Origin: Litoditis marina
Lineage: Eukaryota; Nematoda; Chromadorea; Rhabditida; Rhabditidae
DNA length: 64,000 nucleotides
NCBI GenBank assembly: GCA_964036275.1
Contig: OZ038436.1
Location: 21,665,904 to 21,729,903, forward strand
Direction: 5' to 3'
Made by a program: the position numbers and the translations under genes. This document shows positions 13,032-27,380 of the stretch, in pieces (position 1 is the first letter of the stretch; every line of letters starts with the position of its first letter). Below the pieces are notes generated by a model. That model worked only from the letters and a program-made list of their open reading frames with translations. It ran no database searches and had not been told where the DNA came from.

Positions 13032-16000
13032 TCACTCTTCGTCCACATCATAACCGAGAATAGGTGACAGCCACTTCTCAACTTCATCCGTGGAAATTCC
13101 CCGACGGGCAGCGTAATCAATCACCTATAAGTATAAACAAATTAGGTTATTTATTTGAACAAAATATATTGTGTCACTAGGACGTTTTGGGTGTTATTGT
13201 TATATGAATGTGCTCAGTAAAAGATGTACTCAAAAATCGTTTCGACCCTGATTCAAGACGATTTTTGGGTTGTTTTTCTCAGATTTTTGGGTTGTTTATA
13301 AACAAATTCTTCATTAAACTGTGTAATTTAAAGTAATAGAAAATAAAGAAATCCTTCCGTATTATTTTCAAGAAATGGAATCAGGAAAATAATCGAACGC
13401 AAAATAATGTTAATTTTTTTATCAAAACATCCATTCAATTTCACATACCTGATCTTTTGCAATTTTGCCTACGGCAAAGTACTGGCTGGCAGGGTTAGCG
13501 AAATAGATGCCGGACACAGAGGCGGCTGGCAGCATGGAGAGATGCTCGGTCAGTTGGAGACCACACTTCTCAGCCTGTAACAGAACACTGAACTAGATTC
13601 AACCCACAAAAACAAAGATCTACAAATAATTTCTCGTTGATCGAACGTGAACTGAATAAAGCTGAGAACATCATCTCAGTTTAAAATTAAATTAGTTCCT
13701 CGATATTCCAGTTCAAAGCTATCACAATGAACCAACAGACTGAAAGGCTATTCCATAGCAAAATGAAACTATCCACCTTACGAGGCCATCTAAATGCTTA
13801 ATTGGGAGATAATCATGATTTTCAGGTTCCCCGAAACGTGTGAGCCAGATTTGAATGATTGAGGATTCATTACTTACGTCCAGCAGTTTCCAGAGGGTTC
13901 GCTTTTCCGTGTGATCGGGTTGTGTGGGATAGCCGGGCGCCGGTCGAATTCCGTCATACTTCACTGCCAGCAAATCCTCCGGAGCAAGTTCCTGCAATGA
14001 ACAACTTCAAACTTCTTCTTCTTATTTACGTTTTCAATTTTTGTACTAGCATGTGATTGATATATTTTATTCAAAGCAAGCCTGTTTTGTTTTCTGTAGG
14101 AAAAATACCGGTTATCCACCAACCAACCGGTTGCACTTCGTTTGATGACAATGCAGTTCTAACAGCGACAAAGGTTCCGTAATTAGTTGTACATACACAA
14201 TGTAGAAATCAAAAGATCTTTTATTGAAATTCTGGAATAAATCGTTGTATCGTAAATCATTGAGGGAAAAACGGTAATCACCTCATTCGTGGAATATCCC
14301 CACAGTTCCTTTCGTACTTCACGATGAAGATATTCGGCAAACGCCTCAGCTAGTCTGTCGGCGAGCGCCTGAATTCACAATTTATTGTATAGTTAAGATA
14401 TCCGTTTCATATGATTGCCTGAAAGTTAAAATAGTATGATTTTCAGTTACACAATATGTATACGGGGAATAAGACACGAAAAAAAGGTTATTGATGCTGA
14501 AGAAACCACAGCACAAGAAAATATGGAAAAGCCTACCTTCACCATGATGCTGGCGTAATCATCGTGCTCTTTTTCCAACTTTGCGCAGTAGTCTTCGGCT
14601 CCGAGACCCGCGGTGCATGCGAAAAGACCCAAATAATCGTCCGGCTTTCCTTAAATAAAAACTTCAATAGCTGGCTCAAAAACAAAACAGACAAACATGA
14701 ATTCAACCAAGGAGAACTACCACTGCGCACTAAACATGAGTTCCAACCATCAATAGCTGGCAGTCAGCGCTGTCAGCTGGTAATACTATTTATCTATAGT
14801 CTTCAATCAAATACCAACAGTAGCCGTAAAATGGTACAATGACTTGTTTCAGGTGGTTTCCTGTTTCGAGTTCAAGTGTTTTTGAAAACTTGAGAGAAAC
14901 CACCCCCCCCCCCCCCCATAACCCTAAAAGATTAAAGTTACAACTCATTCAAACAACCCGTACTTACCATTGCTGAGTGGCCGGATGAACTCGCTGATAC
15001 ACAAATGAGGCTGGTCGTGTTCCCTTCCAGACTGCTGACGAAGACCGTAGAAGGTAGCCGTCTGACTGCCATTCTCGAATATCTGTAACAATAAAATTGG
15101 CTCAACGGTGGTCTGGCAGGAACGTAATAATCTGTTGTTTTGCGCTAAATGGTTAAATCTCGCACGCCAATGCGAATTCGCCTTGATTTGGTTCCTTTCG
15201 GAAAAAAGGTTCGGATGAAATTACCTGAATATCATCTCCGACCGAACCAGCTTCGAAGAAGCCGACGACTGCATTTGCCGTCAAAAGCTTCTCCTTCATG
15301 ATACGCTGAAGCCACTGCTGCGCATCCTAAAAACGAAAATTATTCAGAATCAAACAATCGGTAGGAATGGAAATAGATAAGTTACACACAATTGAGAATG
15401 ATGTTGCTAGCAAACTGTTGCCAACAGGCTCATTGTTCACATTCGTACGCTCTTCAGGTACATCTGAATCTTCCAGAAAGATTTCACGAAAACTCACCTC
15501 GAAAACTTTCTTCGCCTCGCCGCCCACGTGTTCGTCATTGAAGATTCTCGGATACGCCCTGCAAAATATATTTTCAGTAATTGATGCGAACCTTACCGCG
15601 TAACTGTGAAAAAAGTTCAAAAGATTTTCTTAATCTGAATTTCTCCATTTGGCGCACTATCTCATCTCTCGTCTATAAAATAGTTTATGGAAAATTAATG
15701 AGTAATAGTAGGAAAAAATCGTGCTGATCACAGCTATTTCAAAATACAGAGCATTAAACGATGTTTACGTTTTCAACTGCGACAACTATCGACATTCTCA
15801 CCAATTGAATACAAGATATACTGGCCAGCTAGGGATAATAACGTATGACGGTTTCCAAGTACTAAAACGAATATACCTATTCGGGTATTTTCCTCGCAGT
15901 TGCCAGACATCAAAGAACGGCTTCCAATCAATATAGGGCAACAGAATATTGAGATCCAAATCCTTGATCTCCCGACGTCCCAGGAATGAAGGTTTGGCTG

Positions 16001-19000
16001 AACAACAACTGTTTCACAAACTACAAATACTAAGTAAATTCGGAACAAAAAATTACATTAATTCCCATACCCTCTGAAGCGAAAATACAAGATTGAATGA
16101 ATTTTAGTTGAACAACACGCTCGAAACTAGAAACTATTGAATTTAGACATCAAATTTGTAGGAGCGAAACTACTTCGTTTCCTGCGGCCGAGAGATGTAG
16201 AGGTGGCTAGCTTCATGAGCTATAATTGAGTAATTTATATTCAAATTAATACTCCAATAATGGATACTTTCCTAATTGAGAAAATTGAACGGACACTCAC
16301 TGGCTTTGAAATGAGTCCAGTCGACAGGCAGCTTCTTGCTGCGCGCCGTCTCAATGGGTGTGAATCGACGGTCCTTCAGAGAATCGTAATGCTCCTGACG
16401 CACCTGTAACGACAACCCCTGACTGGAATAGAGTATTCTTCAAGTCCTGATTTCTTTGCACCTCGGCCTATGTTTATGGTATATAGCGTATATACGTGTG
16501 TTTTGTATATGAACCATACCATTAAAATCGAGCCATGAAACATAATAGTTTATACGCTATTCAACACATGACTTTCCACATTAGATACAAGATGTGATAC
16601 TCCAATTGGATAAATGGAGAATAAGTAGTTACCGTGTTACGCGCACAAAGTAATACACGAGGAACTGAACAAAAACAGATGAATATTGTCCTGCTGACCA
16701 TGAACAAAGACTACAATTACAACTCAGTACTCCGAATCTAACTACGGTTCAATCAACTAACTCTGAAAAGCAATTAGCTATAACTTTGTAAACCAATGAG
16801 AAAAACGTACTACACCCTCGCTTTCTGACTTATTATAGAGAATATTTTTTACCTCTTCATACTCCTCCTTGAGGTCTTCGATGAATGCGGCTCTTGTTGT
16901 TTCGTCGGTTAGGGAAGAACACTGAAACGCAGCAATTAGTGTAGATAGAATAGGAAACTGTGAACGAAAAAAATAGAAGGAAAATAGAGTAATGGGTTAA
17001 GTTGAAACATATGCAACTAACTGCAGTTATTCAGTTATTGGTCGGTTCGGCTGCCAAAAAAACCCGGTGGAATTAATAATTCGCCATTAATCATTCCCAC
17101 AACTTGTGAGAATTCCTCTTCACAAAAACATAAATAAGGCGAACTGGGAGTTCTTCCCACTAACCACGACAACAGACTTGCTCGCATCGAGACAGTGTAC
17201 CACCGGCTGGCCATACCGGGGAGTGATCTTGACAGCCGTGTGGGTCTTCGAGGTTGTCGCACCGCCTGAAAACGGTAAATATGAAAATTAGAACAATTTT
17301 TTTACAATCACCAACAAACTATCAAGATTTTAAGGTTTCACGTTAGATTGTTACAATACAGTGTTCCTTTATAGTGAACATTGGGCAGACGCCATTTTTA
17401 TCATTAAAACAACTGAACTGAACTCCGGTAAATTAGCACCTGGAACAGAGCAAATAGCAACTACAAACCGATAAGTAGAGGAATGGTGAGGCCGTTTCTC
17501 TGCATTTCCTTTGCCACGTGAACCATTTCGTCCAGAGATGGGGTGATGAGGCCGGAACAACCGATGAAATCTGAATCAAGAGTTCTATTCTGTGTGTCAC
17601 ATCACACAATGTCACTAGTTGCGATGAATTAGAAATACTCACAACAACCGGAAGATTCCAATAGTTTGCATACCGTCACAAGAGTAACTATCTACTAATT
17701 GAACAACCTGTGATAGAAAGCGGTCTTTGAAATGTTATAGAAGTGGCAAACAATCTGTAAATTATGAGACTTTCATTGAATAGTGAGTTCGTAAGTATAC
17801 ACTACCTGCTTTGTGTTCCTTGGCAGCCTTGATAATATTCTCACATGGAGTCATCACGCCGAGATCGATTACCTGCAACAAAGTTCAAAGAACAGGCAAC
17901 GGAGAGCGCCCATGATGATATCTGTGTGGGAGGTTTAAAGTAAAACCAAACACATTTGTTATGATTCTGTGCGGAGAGAGGTAATGTAAAGTTTCGGCAG
18001 GACACTCTTTTCACAAATTTCCCAAATTCTTCATCTTGAAATTGAAACCATTTCCGATCTTAATCTAAACCCTTTACACAGTCTGCTACCAACATACCTT
18101 GAAGTTATTACAACCTAGCACAACAGCCACAATGTTCTTTCCGATATCGTGAACATCGCCCTTCACCGTAGCCAACACGACAGTTCCCTGGTATGGACTC
18201 TGGAAAAATCACATTCTAAAAAACGTTACGATCAATCAAACCGGTGCGTCCAGGTCAGAGAGACACAGATTGTCTCACGCGTTTTTAGCTGGCCAATCGC
18301 AAAGGGTTGGCGCGAATGTGTCTGAGCGACATCTGCCAAATTTGGCAGTTGATCTCAAAAACATCCGAGAAACAGTGATGACAGATAAATAAGTGCAAGA
18401 GTTTACCAACCTGCTCCTCATCTATGCCTAGTCTGGCGATGTTCTCCTCTCTCTCCTTGTCCATGAATGGAATCAGATGAGCCACGGCTTTCTTCATCAC
18501 TCTCGCCGATTTGATAACCTGAAGTATTATAACCATGCCGACGATTCAAATTGAACCTGAAAACGATTCAGTTATTTTGGATAGGAACACAGCAAATAAC
18601 TGACATTTGCCATAACAGGAAAAGTAAGAATTACCGGTGGCCAACAATCATTGAAAATGGAGGTCCCTGAGAGAAACTAACTATTACAAATTCAGTGAAA
18701 GAGTTTTGAATTCACTAATAATCACGTAAGTAAAGGTGAAAAATACTGAAAACGAGCAGTGTTTCTGGGGAGTCATGGCTTCATGATGGAAGTCATGGAT
18801 GCTGCACAACTTTCGTCAGAGCTCGAAAACGCTCTCGTTGATTAGCACTACCGCATACGTGTACTAATACTCCTAATGACGCTGACTCATATTCATTTTT
18901 GCCACTTTTCTTAGACAAGCATTCCGTTTACACGCGATAAACTAGGGAAGATCTCACTTACACACGCTCATTTTATTTACAGTGACATTTGAACTTTTTA

Positions 19001-22000
19001 CCTATGAGTTTACTATACCTGAGGCAGGAACATTTTTCCGGCTCCGAACAGTTCTCCGACAACGGACATTCCGTCCATCAACGGTCTTTCGATGACATTC
19101 AGGGGTCGCGGATACTTGTCCGTATTCTGGCGAGCTTCCTCCGTGTCAGCCACCACATACGTGTCCAATCCCTGTCGTTATTGATATTATTATTATTATT
19201 TCACTTACTTACGAGCGATTATAATCATACAATTTTCCCATATAAACGCAGGATTAGTGAAAAACTTTCTACCGTAGTTTCCGAACACAATATTGGAATG
19301 TCAGCCCAGAGTCAACTCATTGTTTTGATGCATGTTTGGAGTCAGCTCACAGCACACTTTTTGAATATTAATAGGAAATCAAAGATTTCGTTTCATTAAT
19401 GAACGATCAATACTGATTTCTATCACTTAAAAACTCCATTCAAAAAAAACTAACCTTGATCAGAGCATGCTTGAGACGCTCTTCGACGGAGAAATTTCTC
19501 CATTCCTCCTCCTTTTCAGCCTTTTTATCTCCCTGTAATGTTGAAACATTGTAAAACCCGTACATTTCCAAAATTCCCTACACCGGACAGAAGACAAACA
19601 ACAAGTCTTATTTCAAACTGAAAACAGACAATTGAGAAAAGTTAGAAAACAAAATCACGTTTCAATCATAGAATTGGTCAGAAAGTAAGCAAAATAGAAG
19701 GAAATTAGTAAAGTAGAGTTTTCAATGTCGAAATGAAAACACCATATTTTCTCAAAAGTCAATGTACCTTTGTCATGCTTTGTGCCATGAGCAGCATTTT
19801 CTCTGTGGCTTCGGGATCGCGATTGAACAAGAGGTCCTCGCAGAGATTCAGCAGATCCTAAGGGATAACACATTAGCACTTTTTTAAACCTGAGAGAGTC
19901 TTTCTAGTAAGAGGGACAATATCTCTGTTGATCACCCAGACTCCGTATTTGAGATGAGAAACAAAACTGATTCGCCGTTCAATAATAATAGTATCTTGCT
20001 CGTGTGACACCAGTTTTTTAGAATATTCTATGAACAACAGTAGAGTGTGATCCAGATTATGTCCTTTTTTCTGGCTCCTGAAATATTTTACTTGATTATG
20101 CCCCTACCTTTGGAATATCTTCATAGACGGGCAGTGCGCCGGCATTCACAATTCCCATGTCGAGACCGGCTTGAATGGCGTGGAAAAGGAAGGCGGAATG
20201 CATGGCCTCACGCACAGCCTGCAAAAACACGTGTAAATGATCCAAACTACAAGTACTTAACTGCTAATTTTATTTAAACAAAATATATTTGTGTCAAAAG
20301 AACCGTGTTTGGAAGGTATATTGCATTATTGTCCCCCCATCTGCCTTGAACTGGCTGTGATAATTTGCTTATTGCTTCTAGAGCTGCGTTTATAAATCCA
20401 GCCCCCGCCAAGTTAGGAGGCGGGGCTGTTACTTATTCTACTTTAAACGCACCTCCATTCCTCGAAAAGAGAAGGACACATTGGAAACTCCACCGGACAC
20501 ATGACATCCTGGTAGATTCTCCTGAAACGAAGGGGCATTAGATCCACTTCGAATGTGTGAGCTGTTGAGCCAACTCGCGTGAAAAACGAGTTGTGCTCAA
20601 TTTTCAAGCTCGAATTCCCTATTCCAAAAATCATGGAGAGGCTGGCTTTCCACTTGTATTGACTAATTCTTCGAGAAAAGTGACTTTTGAGAATACTTCG
20701 AAGAAATACGCCACTGAACATATGAACCGGGTATTCGAAAAAAATCCAATTAAGCCTGGAATAACATGCATACCCTGATCATTCTGGTTGCCTCGATGAA
20801 GTATATTCCATAGTTGTTGTGTTCCTCCATACCGGTGGCGATTGTCAAAATGTTGGGATCGAATATGATGTCACAGGGATTGAAACCTACTTCTTCCGTC
20901 AGGATTCTGAGATAGTTGAACTGTATATTTTGCTGAAAAACTACGAATTGTAACTACTATATTCGAAGAACGGTTAACTTCAAAAGAACATCTGGTGGGT
21001 TATCATTAGCCACAATATTCATGAGAAAAATCAAACAAGTCCCTTGAAAAACTCAATAGTTACTGACAGATTGCATCGAATTGAGAGAGATGAGAGATTG
21101 AGGTGCAGTCCAGCCAAACCCTTGCTGCCACCCATAGACCGCGACAGCTAGAATGTCGGATCTGACCCGTATGCGAAATGGGCTAAGTTTGCAATTTTAG
21201 TTGTTGGCGTTCGCATTACTCTCATTTACTCGTATACCAGTTTTTCCTTCTGAAACATGTAAAACTCCAATATTTGTTATGAAAAAAGTCCGATCCACCC
21301 AAAATTTTAGTTCCAGTTATCGTAATTCGTTGCCAAACTGGCAGTTTCGCCGGCACTCACCTATAACTTCGTTCACAGATGTCATATTTCCTCTGCGTCT
21401 CTGCCGCCTGACCTTCTTCGTCGAATGCCATCACCACCACGGCTGCACCGTAGCGCTTGATCAGACGGGCCTGGAAACGGAAGCTCAATAGAATGGAATT
21501 GGAATAGAATAATTCATGCAAGATTCGACAGTTGACTTTCCACATCGGTAGATGTGGCACTCCCATCATGATATTGTGGAATTATAGGAAAAACAAATAG
21601 ATAAGTTTCCTCTGTGACAGTAAGAGCGATGTATTGAACGGAAAAGGATGAAACGTAGTAAAGGAGTAGTTTCAGTAAAGGTAAAGGAGTAGTATGAAAC
21701 GGAAACGTAGTAAAGGAGTAGTTTCAGCCCGAATGTGAAAAATTCCTGATAATTCAGAGTGAATACGATATGCGATGTCAGCCTCAGCTGGTGAACCCAC
21801 CTTCTGAATGAAGGATGCTTCACCTTCCTTGAGTGAAATGGAATTGACTACACATTTTCCCTGGTTAGACTCGAGTCCGGCCACAATAACAGAGAAATCG
21901 GATGAATCAATACATACTGGAACCTGCAACCAAGTAAACCATAAAAATGAGAATCATCAATGCATCCCAACTGTGGAATACACCAATATCCACATTGAAT

Positions 22001-25000
22001 TAAGGCCAGTGCCCCTTATTTTGAACTTTTTACCAGAATTCAGCTTCTCTTACCACATTTTAGCTCATCGACTAAACTAATTTGATTTAATTCATAGACT
22101 AATTTGATGCAGATTTTGGGAGTCATTAGTTATTCGGCCATGTTGACCGATTAACAATTTCGAAACATATGTCCAAATTTCAAAAAAGTCAAGTCAAAAG
22201 GTCACCTTGGCTACATCTGGCTCGGTGGTGGCGAGACGAAGAAATTTACTCATTGCATAGGGACCGTCGAGCAGACCTGAAATATTTACTATGAACAATA
22301 TTATGGAAGACTCACTACGGATATACGTGTGGCTCTAGAAAAAAGGTTGTTATTATAGTACGATATCTTGCATTTTTAGCGCAGTTTTAAGACTCCAGCC
22401 ATGTTGAGTCAGGCTATGTTTGATACATAATTTCGAGAGAATCTACTAAATCACTGATACAATTGCCATAGAAAACGAAATCATAACTGAAGTAAAATAC
22501 AGAAGGGTGAATAAAAATGAAAATAGATACTACGAATTCTGCAATAGTTACCGTCATCCACATTGACGTCAAGAATCTGAGCTCCGTTTTCGACCTGTGT
22601 TCGCGCCACATCGATAGCCGTCTGTAAAAACATGAAAAAAATAATAAAACACCATATTCAAATACATACATCAATCAAGAAAATAGACAGTTCTGTGAGA
22701 CAACGGATATATGCTTAAAATCACTACGAATTCAAGAACGTTTAATGTTGATGAGATTCCTGGTTCTTACAACCGACTCGAGTCATCTCGAACTTTCAAT
22801 TACCTTGATGACATCAAATATAATCTATTTTAGCATCAAATGAACAACTAGACCACTTATACAATTGCAAGCATTTTTAGACAGTGTTTCTTTACCAACC
22901 TCATACTTCTCGTTCTTGATGAGATTACAGAAACGTCTCGATCCAGCCACGTTGCACCTCTCGCCAATATTGACAAAGTTGGTGAGGGGTCCGACAATCA
23001 TGGGTTCCAGTCCCGACAGAAGCATCAGCCCGGCATGGGGGTCGACGGGCGGCTGGCGGGGCGGAAGACCCTACAACTCAGAACAGCCTGAGATTGATTT
23101 TCGATATTTTATCTACCATTTATTATACTTTCTGAATAGTTTTCATTAATATCCACCCTCTTTCTCTCTCTCTTTCTATACTTCCTTACGTAACAGTAAG
23201 TAACTGTAAATAGATAGTGGCAAGAGAGCAAATCTATTTTTTGCTGTTTCTGATGAAATATTTCAGTACTTTTTTCCGAACCGTGGTGTTCTTGAACTGT
23301 TCCGACTAAACCCGATTTCGAACCCGCCGCAGTTTGCAGGCAGCCGATATGCTGGCCAGCCGTTTCGAACGGTTAATGGCGAGAAATAACACGGAGGTGG
23401 TTATAATGGCGTAATTTCAAAGTTTTCATGAAAAGAGATGAAAAGTTATAGAGATAGAAAATTCGTAATGTTACCCTCAGAGCCTCGGTCATTGCTCTAA
23501 TATGATCAGGGGTGGTACCACAGCAACCTCCGACAATATTGACCTGGAAAACGGCGATGATATAAAAGATACCGGAATAGAACGAATCATATTGGAACTC
23601 AGAGATCTTTCTGGAAAGTTAAAATAAGCTCAGAATGAGTATGTCACCAACATAGGTGTTAGGATCGCCATTTTTATACAATGCCCCAGTCACGCTCCTG
23701 TGTTTATTCACACAGTTTATTTTTTGAATTTACAAACAAACATTTGCAATTCCGTTATTGGTATTGGAAAGAAGATAAACAAACTTACCAGTCCATCAAG
23801 AGCGAATCTCTTGAGAGATTGCGCCATATCTTCGGGAGTCTCATCATAACCACCCAGCGCATTGGGAAGACCTACGATTCCAATACTTGTAGTAATGTAC
23901 TTGTTCCCATTAAAATTGCTGCTTATTTGACAATAGAGAAATCAAAAGTGAAAATGGTACTCAAAAAATTGCTCAGTGATACTTTTACCATGAATCTCAT
24001 TCAATTAATTCATTATGAGGAAATGCAACTTGAAAACTATCATACCAGCGTTGGGATAGCACAGGACGAGTGTGTCTGAGAAGTTAGACATGGCTTCGAT
24101 GAATGGTCGCATATCCTCGGCTCCAAGGGCACAGTTCAGACCAACCGCAGTCGGTTGACCCTAAAATTTCATAAAAGTGTATAATTGCAATAAACCTGAA
24201 CATCCTCGCTCAACTCTAACCATTTCGGATAGACTTGATATCAAAATATTATCTACTAACAGTGAATATTTCCATTTCGACATCAAATGGAAAACATCGC
24301 AACCGTCATACATTTGATTCTAATTCTTCTAAGGTTGTTGATGAAAAATTCGAATTCACAACCTTTCAAGTTTTTTCTGTCGACTAAGGCTGCAGCCATA
24401 CTTTTTACGTCGGCGTATTACGCCCGCGTTTTTGGTGAACAAAATATGGGTATCGATTCACGCCGGCGTGATACACCAACTAAATCAATACGCATGGCAT
24501 GTATTGGTTTACGCCGACGTAGAACGTATGGCCCGGGCCTAAGATTTTGCGTCGAGTACGCCTATAAAAGCCCCAAGGTCCGACCCCAGCTCTAGGAACC
24601 AACCTGTTTGGTGGCAATGAGGAAGGCTTCGCCAGTTTGTCCAGACAGTGTCCTTCCAGAGAGATCGACAATTGTTCCCGAAAGGAAGACCGGCACCTCT
24701 TCCAATTCTGCAACCAGAGTGTCCTTATTTGAATTTCGACTGGTAGTGACTTCGTTAGTAGTTTACTTTTAGTTCACGTCAAACAGTAGATACTATATTC
24801 CATGGTTCCAAATAATCCAAATACTTTCCAGGCTGCTTCTACTTCCTCAAAAAATAGATTACTTAGAACGTAGTAGAACGAAGTATGAGCTTTTTTAGTT
24901 CTCAATATCTCCTACTACTGCAAACACCAAGCTCACATTCATAGAACGCAGAGAAGCTTAGAATCTCAATACTAGCCTGGGTTTAAACAAGGGATGGGAA

Positions 25001-27364
25001 CTGGCTTCAGCCGGCGGCACCTTCCCCGTTCCTCAATACTCAAATAACGCACCTTCATCCTCAAAGAGTCCGCGAATGGCGAAGAGAGCTGCTTTCGCAT
25101 TGGCCGAGTCGAAAACGGTTTCAACCAGAAGAACATCCACACCTCCTTCCAGAAGAGAGCGAGCCTGGTCGCCATACGCCTTCACAAGTTCTTGGAAAGC
25201 TGCAAATAACATCATGAAGCACATGTAAAATGTGGGTGTCAATAAATGTCTAAATACATCACGTGTTCCCAATAGACCGAAAAATCCTAGATCAGGGGTA
25301 AAATGAGTTGTGGCTTCAGCTTGTGAGTTATGTTTGATCCACGAGCTATGAATCATGCCCAATACACAACGGGTAAACGAAAAAAAACTTTTATTCAACA
25401 ATTCTCCGAATTAACCAAAACAAAAACCACTCACTGATATTTCTGTAATCCGGTTTCTCAACTGATGGAGAAATGGAGAGGGTTTTATTCGTCGGACCAA
25501 TAGCACCACAGACAAAGCAGCGTCGACCTAAAACAAAACAATAGAAACCGCGCAACTGAGCAAACCAGGACCCTCTGAGAAAGGCATAATCGTCCTAATT
25601 CCTGAATCAGGGGCAAAACGATGTGCATTTTATGAGGAAATTGGAAATTATCATACTCAAAAATGAAGCTATTAAAATTATTTTTCAGTAACCCAAAATA
25701 AACCAACCAGTTTCCTTCTCGACCTCATCACAGGCTCTGCGGGCCACAATAGCCGACTGGTAGTTGATCTCATGAACCAGATGCTCCGTATTGTAGTCAG
25801 CCTGTAGAATAGCAAGAATATGATGATGAGTTAAAGAAGGACGATTATGTGATCCATTCGCAATGGTTCAGTCCTTTAAACTGCAAAACATTTTTCAACT
25901 GCAGTTTAAAGGACCGTTGACACGAGATTGGTCCACATAATCGCCCTTCTTTAAGTAGACTTCACTTTGAATAATGAAGAAACTTTTCTACAAATTTACA
26001 TATATGAGCATAGAAACTGTACTATCAAGCTGTAAATAATGAATAACAATTATATCTGGAGAGGACTTGTTGATTATTGCCAACTTGCTTGAGAGTGTGG
26101 TTGTAGTCACCGGGTTAGACTTTCCGAAGATAATTACATATCTCCTAATGGATTGCTTTAACAAGTATATTTTCTGAATCTTTCCAAGGTCGTATTTTTC
26201 CATAGAATCACTCAATAACTTACCTGAGCGATAGTCGTTCCCGAAAATGTATTGGTCTCTACGAAATCAGCTCCGGCTTCCAAATAGAGCTTGTGAATCT
26301 GAAATTATCAGAAAGATTTACAAAAGATAGTCGACTTCAAATTAAATAATGACTAACATTATATTCTTCCATAAAGAGAATTTGGCGAATAAAACCTTAT
26401 TCAAACATAAATTAACAAAGGATACAAAAGATAGTCGACTTCAAATTAAATAATGACTAACATGATATTCTTCCATAAAGGAAATTTGGCGAATAAAACA
26501 TTATTCAAACAAAAATCAATAAATGATTATAACCTTCTGAACGATTTCCGGCCGAGTGATGGAAAGCAGATCGTTGTTTCCCTTCAACGGCTTGTCATGA
26601 TCTTTGAGAACCTGAAGAAAATTTAACGTTATTCATAAGTTATTAGGTCCTACATGCCAAAGAGCATCTTTCATACTTTCCCACTCAAAATTCGACACTA
26701 GGACAATCTTGAAGAAATATTTTTGGTTAGGTTACCGAAAGGTAGTGCAGAGGTAGGTTAGCTAAAGACTTCGCTATTATTAGTCGCGGCTGTACCTAGA
26801 ACCACATTTAAAAAAGGACGATTATGTGGACCAATCCCGTGTCAACGGTCCTTTAAACTGCAATTGAACAATGTATTGCAGTTTAAAGAACTGAAGCGTT
26901 GCGATTGGACCACATAATCGTCCTTCTTTAACGGAAACGGAACCGTGCAAGATAGAGGATACCAAACCTCGCATATCAATGAAAATTGAAGACTAGGATA
27001 GTTTAATTCGCCACGTTTTAGTCAAAGTCGATCTTTCAGGTGTCAGGTCTCAGCCGTTTGTTCAGATCAAGCTACAAACTATAATTCAATTACCCCCTCT
27101 TGAATCTCTCGCCTTCACTGGTTTTTGCTATTTCGGTTTTTTTTGGTCTTTATTGGGTTCTTATGTCTAAATACTTCTTCTATACTCTAAGTCACACGAT
27201 TCAATACCTATTCGTATTCATATATCCCCTCGTACCTCCCCTCTGAAGTCTTCCTCTTCCAGATATTCCCGTTGAATCATGGTTCCCATGGCTCCGTCTA
27301 TCATCAGAATACGCTCCTTCGCCAGAGCGGCGATTTCCTCGAACACTTTGCTCTTCTTTCCCAT
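13032..27364 (-). CDS. MTR: cobalamin-dependent methionine synthase, complete 37-exon gene
   Basis: Transfers the methyl group of 5-methyltetrahydrofolate to homocysteine through cobalamin; cytosolic. Exons 5' to 3' (plus coordinates): 27236-27364, 26534-26611, 26224-26298, 25708-25801, 25435-25527, 25053-25199, 24604-24707, 24046-24160, 23789-23871, 23475-23543, 22900-23070, 22552-22621, 22206-22276, 21801-21923, 21361-21470, 20774-20906, 20453-20521, 20108-20218, 19768-19857, 19455-19532, 19019-19171, 18411-18518, 18098-18199, 17806-17872, 17469-17570, 17165-17265, 16853-16921, 16301-16403, 15877-15997, 15498-15558, 15225-15326, 14968-15082, 14537-14649, 14282-14368, 13878-13991, 13449-13574, 13032-13124. 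They sum to 1,249 residues, close to the vertebrate length. Homocysteine domain: zinc cysteines 250, 313 and 314 ([15 protein letters not shown]). Folate domain: GERCNVAGS near 365. Cobalamin domain: DVHDIG with ligand His775. Activation domain: RPAPGYP at 1155-1161. All key residues are present. Start: first ATG, 8 nt after an AG acceptor. Confidence 0.96.
14903..14917. repeat. C15 homopolymer in an MTR intron
   Basis: An uninterrupted run of C in the intron between the sixth- and fifth-from-last MTR exons. Similar runs occur at 32282-32295 (C14), 38187-38199 (C13) and 11438-11449 (G12). Lengths may be unreliable in the assembly. Confidence 0.8.
16545..16690. repeat. dispersed repeat shared with about 62665-62790
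   Basis: Shares scattered blocks in order with the insertion at 62.6 kb: ACACrTGACTT, CCACAT, ACTCCAA, TAAATGGAGA, and GTTAC..TGTTACGCGCACA. A shorter piece (GACTTTCCACAT and GTGGCACTCC) is near 21535-21570. The element type is unknown. This copy is in an MTR intron. Confidence 0.45.
20399..20428. repeat. short GC-rich hairpin in an MTR intron
   Basis: CAGCCCCCGCC and GGCGGGGCTG form a near-perfect stem around a 9-nt loop. It is just upstream (plus coordinates) of the exon at 20453, in otherwise AT-rich intron sequence. No function can be assigned. Confidence 0.4.
21650..21728. repeat. short tandem repeat, unit containing GTAGTAAAGGAGTAGTTTCAG
   Basis: The words AAACGTAGTAAAGGAGTAG and TAGTTTCAG recur two to three times across this stretch of an MTR intron, with a shorter intermediate copy (GTAAAGGAGTAG). 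Simple local duplication. Confidence 0.55.
24384..24543. mobile_element. 160-bp foldback element with about 35-bp imperfect TIRs
   Basis: The left end reads CTAAGGC, then GCCATAC, then TACGTCGGCGTA. The same series is inverted at the right end with a few mismatches. The interior is rich in TACGCC/GGCGTA words. It lies in an MTR intron directly beside the exon at 24604. Confidence 0.55.
25831..25954. mobile_element. 124-bp palindromic MITE, copy 1
   Basis: Starts TTAAAGAAGGACGATTATGTG and ends with its near inverse. Inner arms carry CCTTTAAACTGCA and TGCAGTTTAAAGG. The asymmetric spacer words (CGCAATG next to the left arm) show it is inverted relative to copies 2 and 3. TTAA or TA at both ends is a plausible target site. 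Located in an MTR intron. Confidence 0.75.
26319..26525. repeat. tandem duplication of about 104 bp in an MTR intron
   Basis: Two adjacent copies start at 26319 and 26423 with ACAAAAGATAGTCGACTTC and run through GGCGAATAAAAC. They differ by only a few bases, so the duplication is recent. The second copy ends at the MTR exon at 26534. Confidence 0.8.
26808..26931. mobile_element. 124-bp palindromic MITE, copy 2
   Basis: Same length and ends as copies 1 and 3, with a few substitutions (TTAAAAAAGG at the left end, AAAGAACTG in the right inner arm). It is in MTR intron 1. Confidence 0.75.
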
Positions 27365-27380
27365 TTTGAGATCTGGAAAA
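27365..27380 (-). promoter_or_regulatory. splice acceptor 8 nt upstream of the MTR start
   Basis: On the minus strand, TTTCTTTTCCAG is followed by ATCTCAAA and then the ATG. This is either the end of a 5'-UTR intron or a spliced-leader acceptor. No promoter motif is visible upstream that I can defend. Confidence 0.5.
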
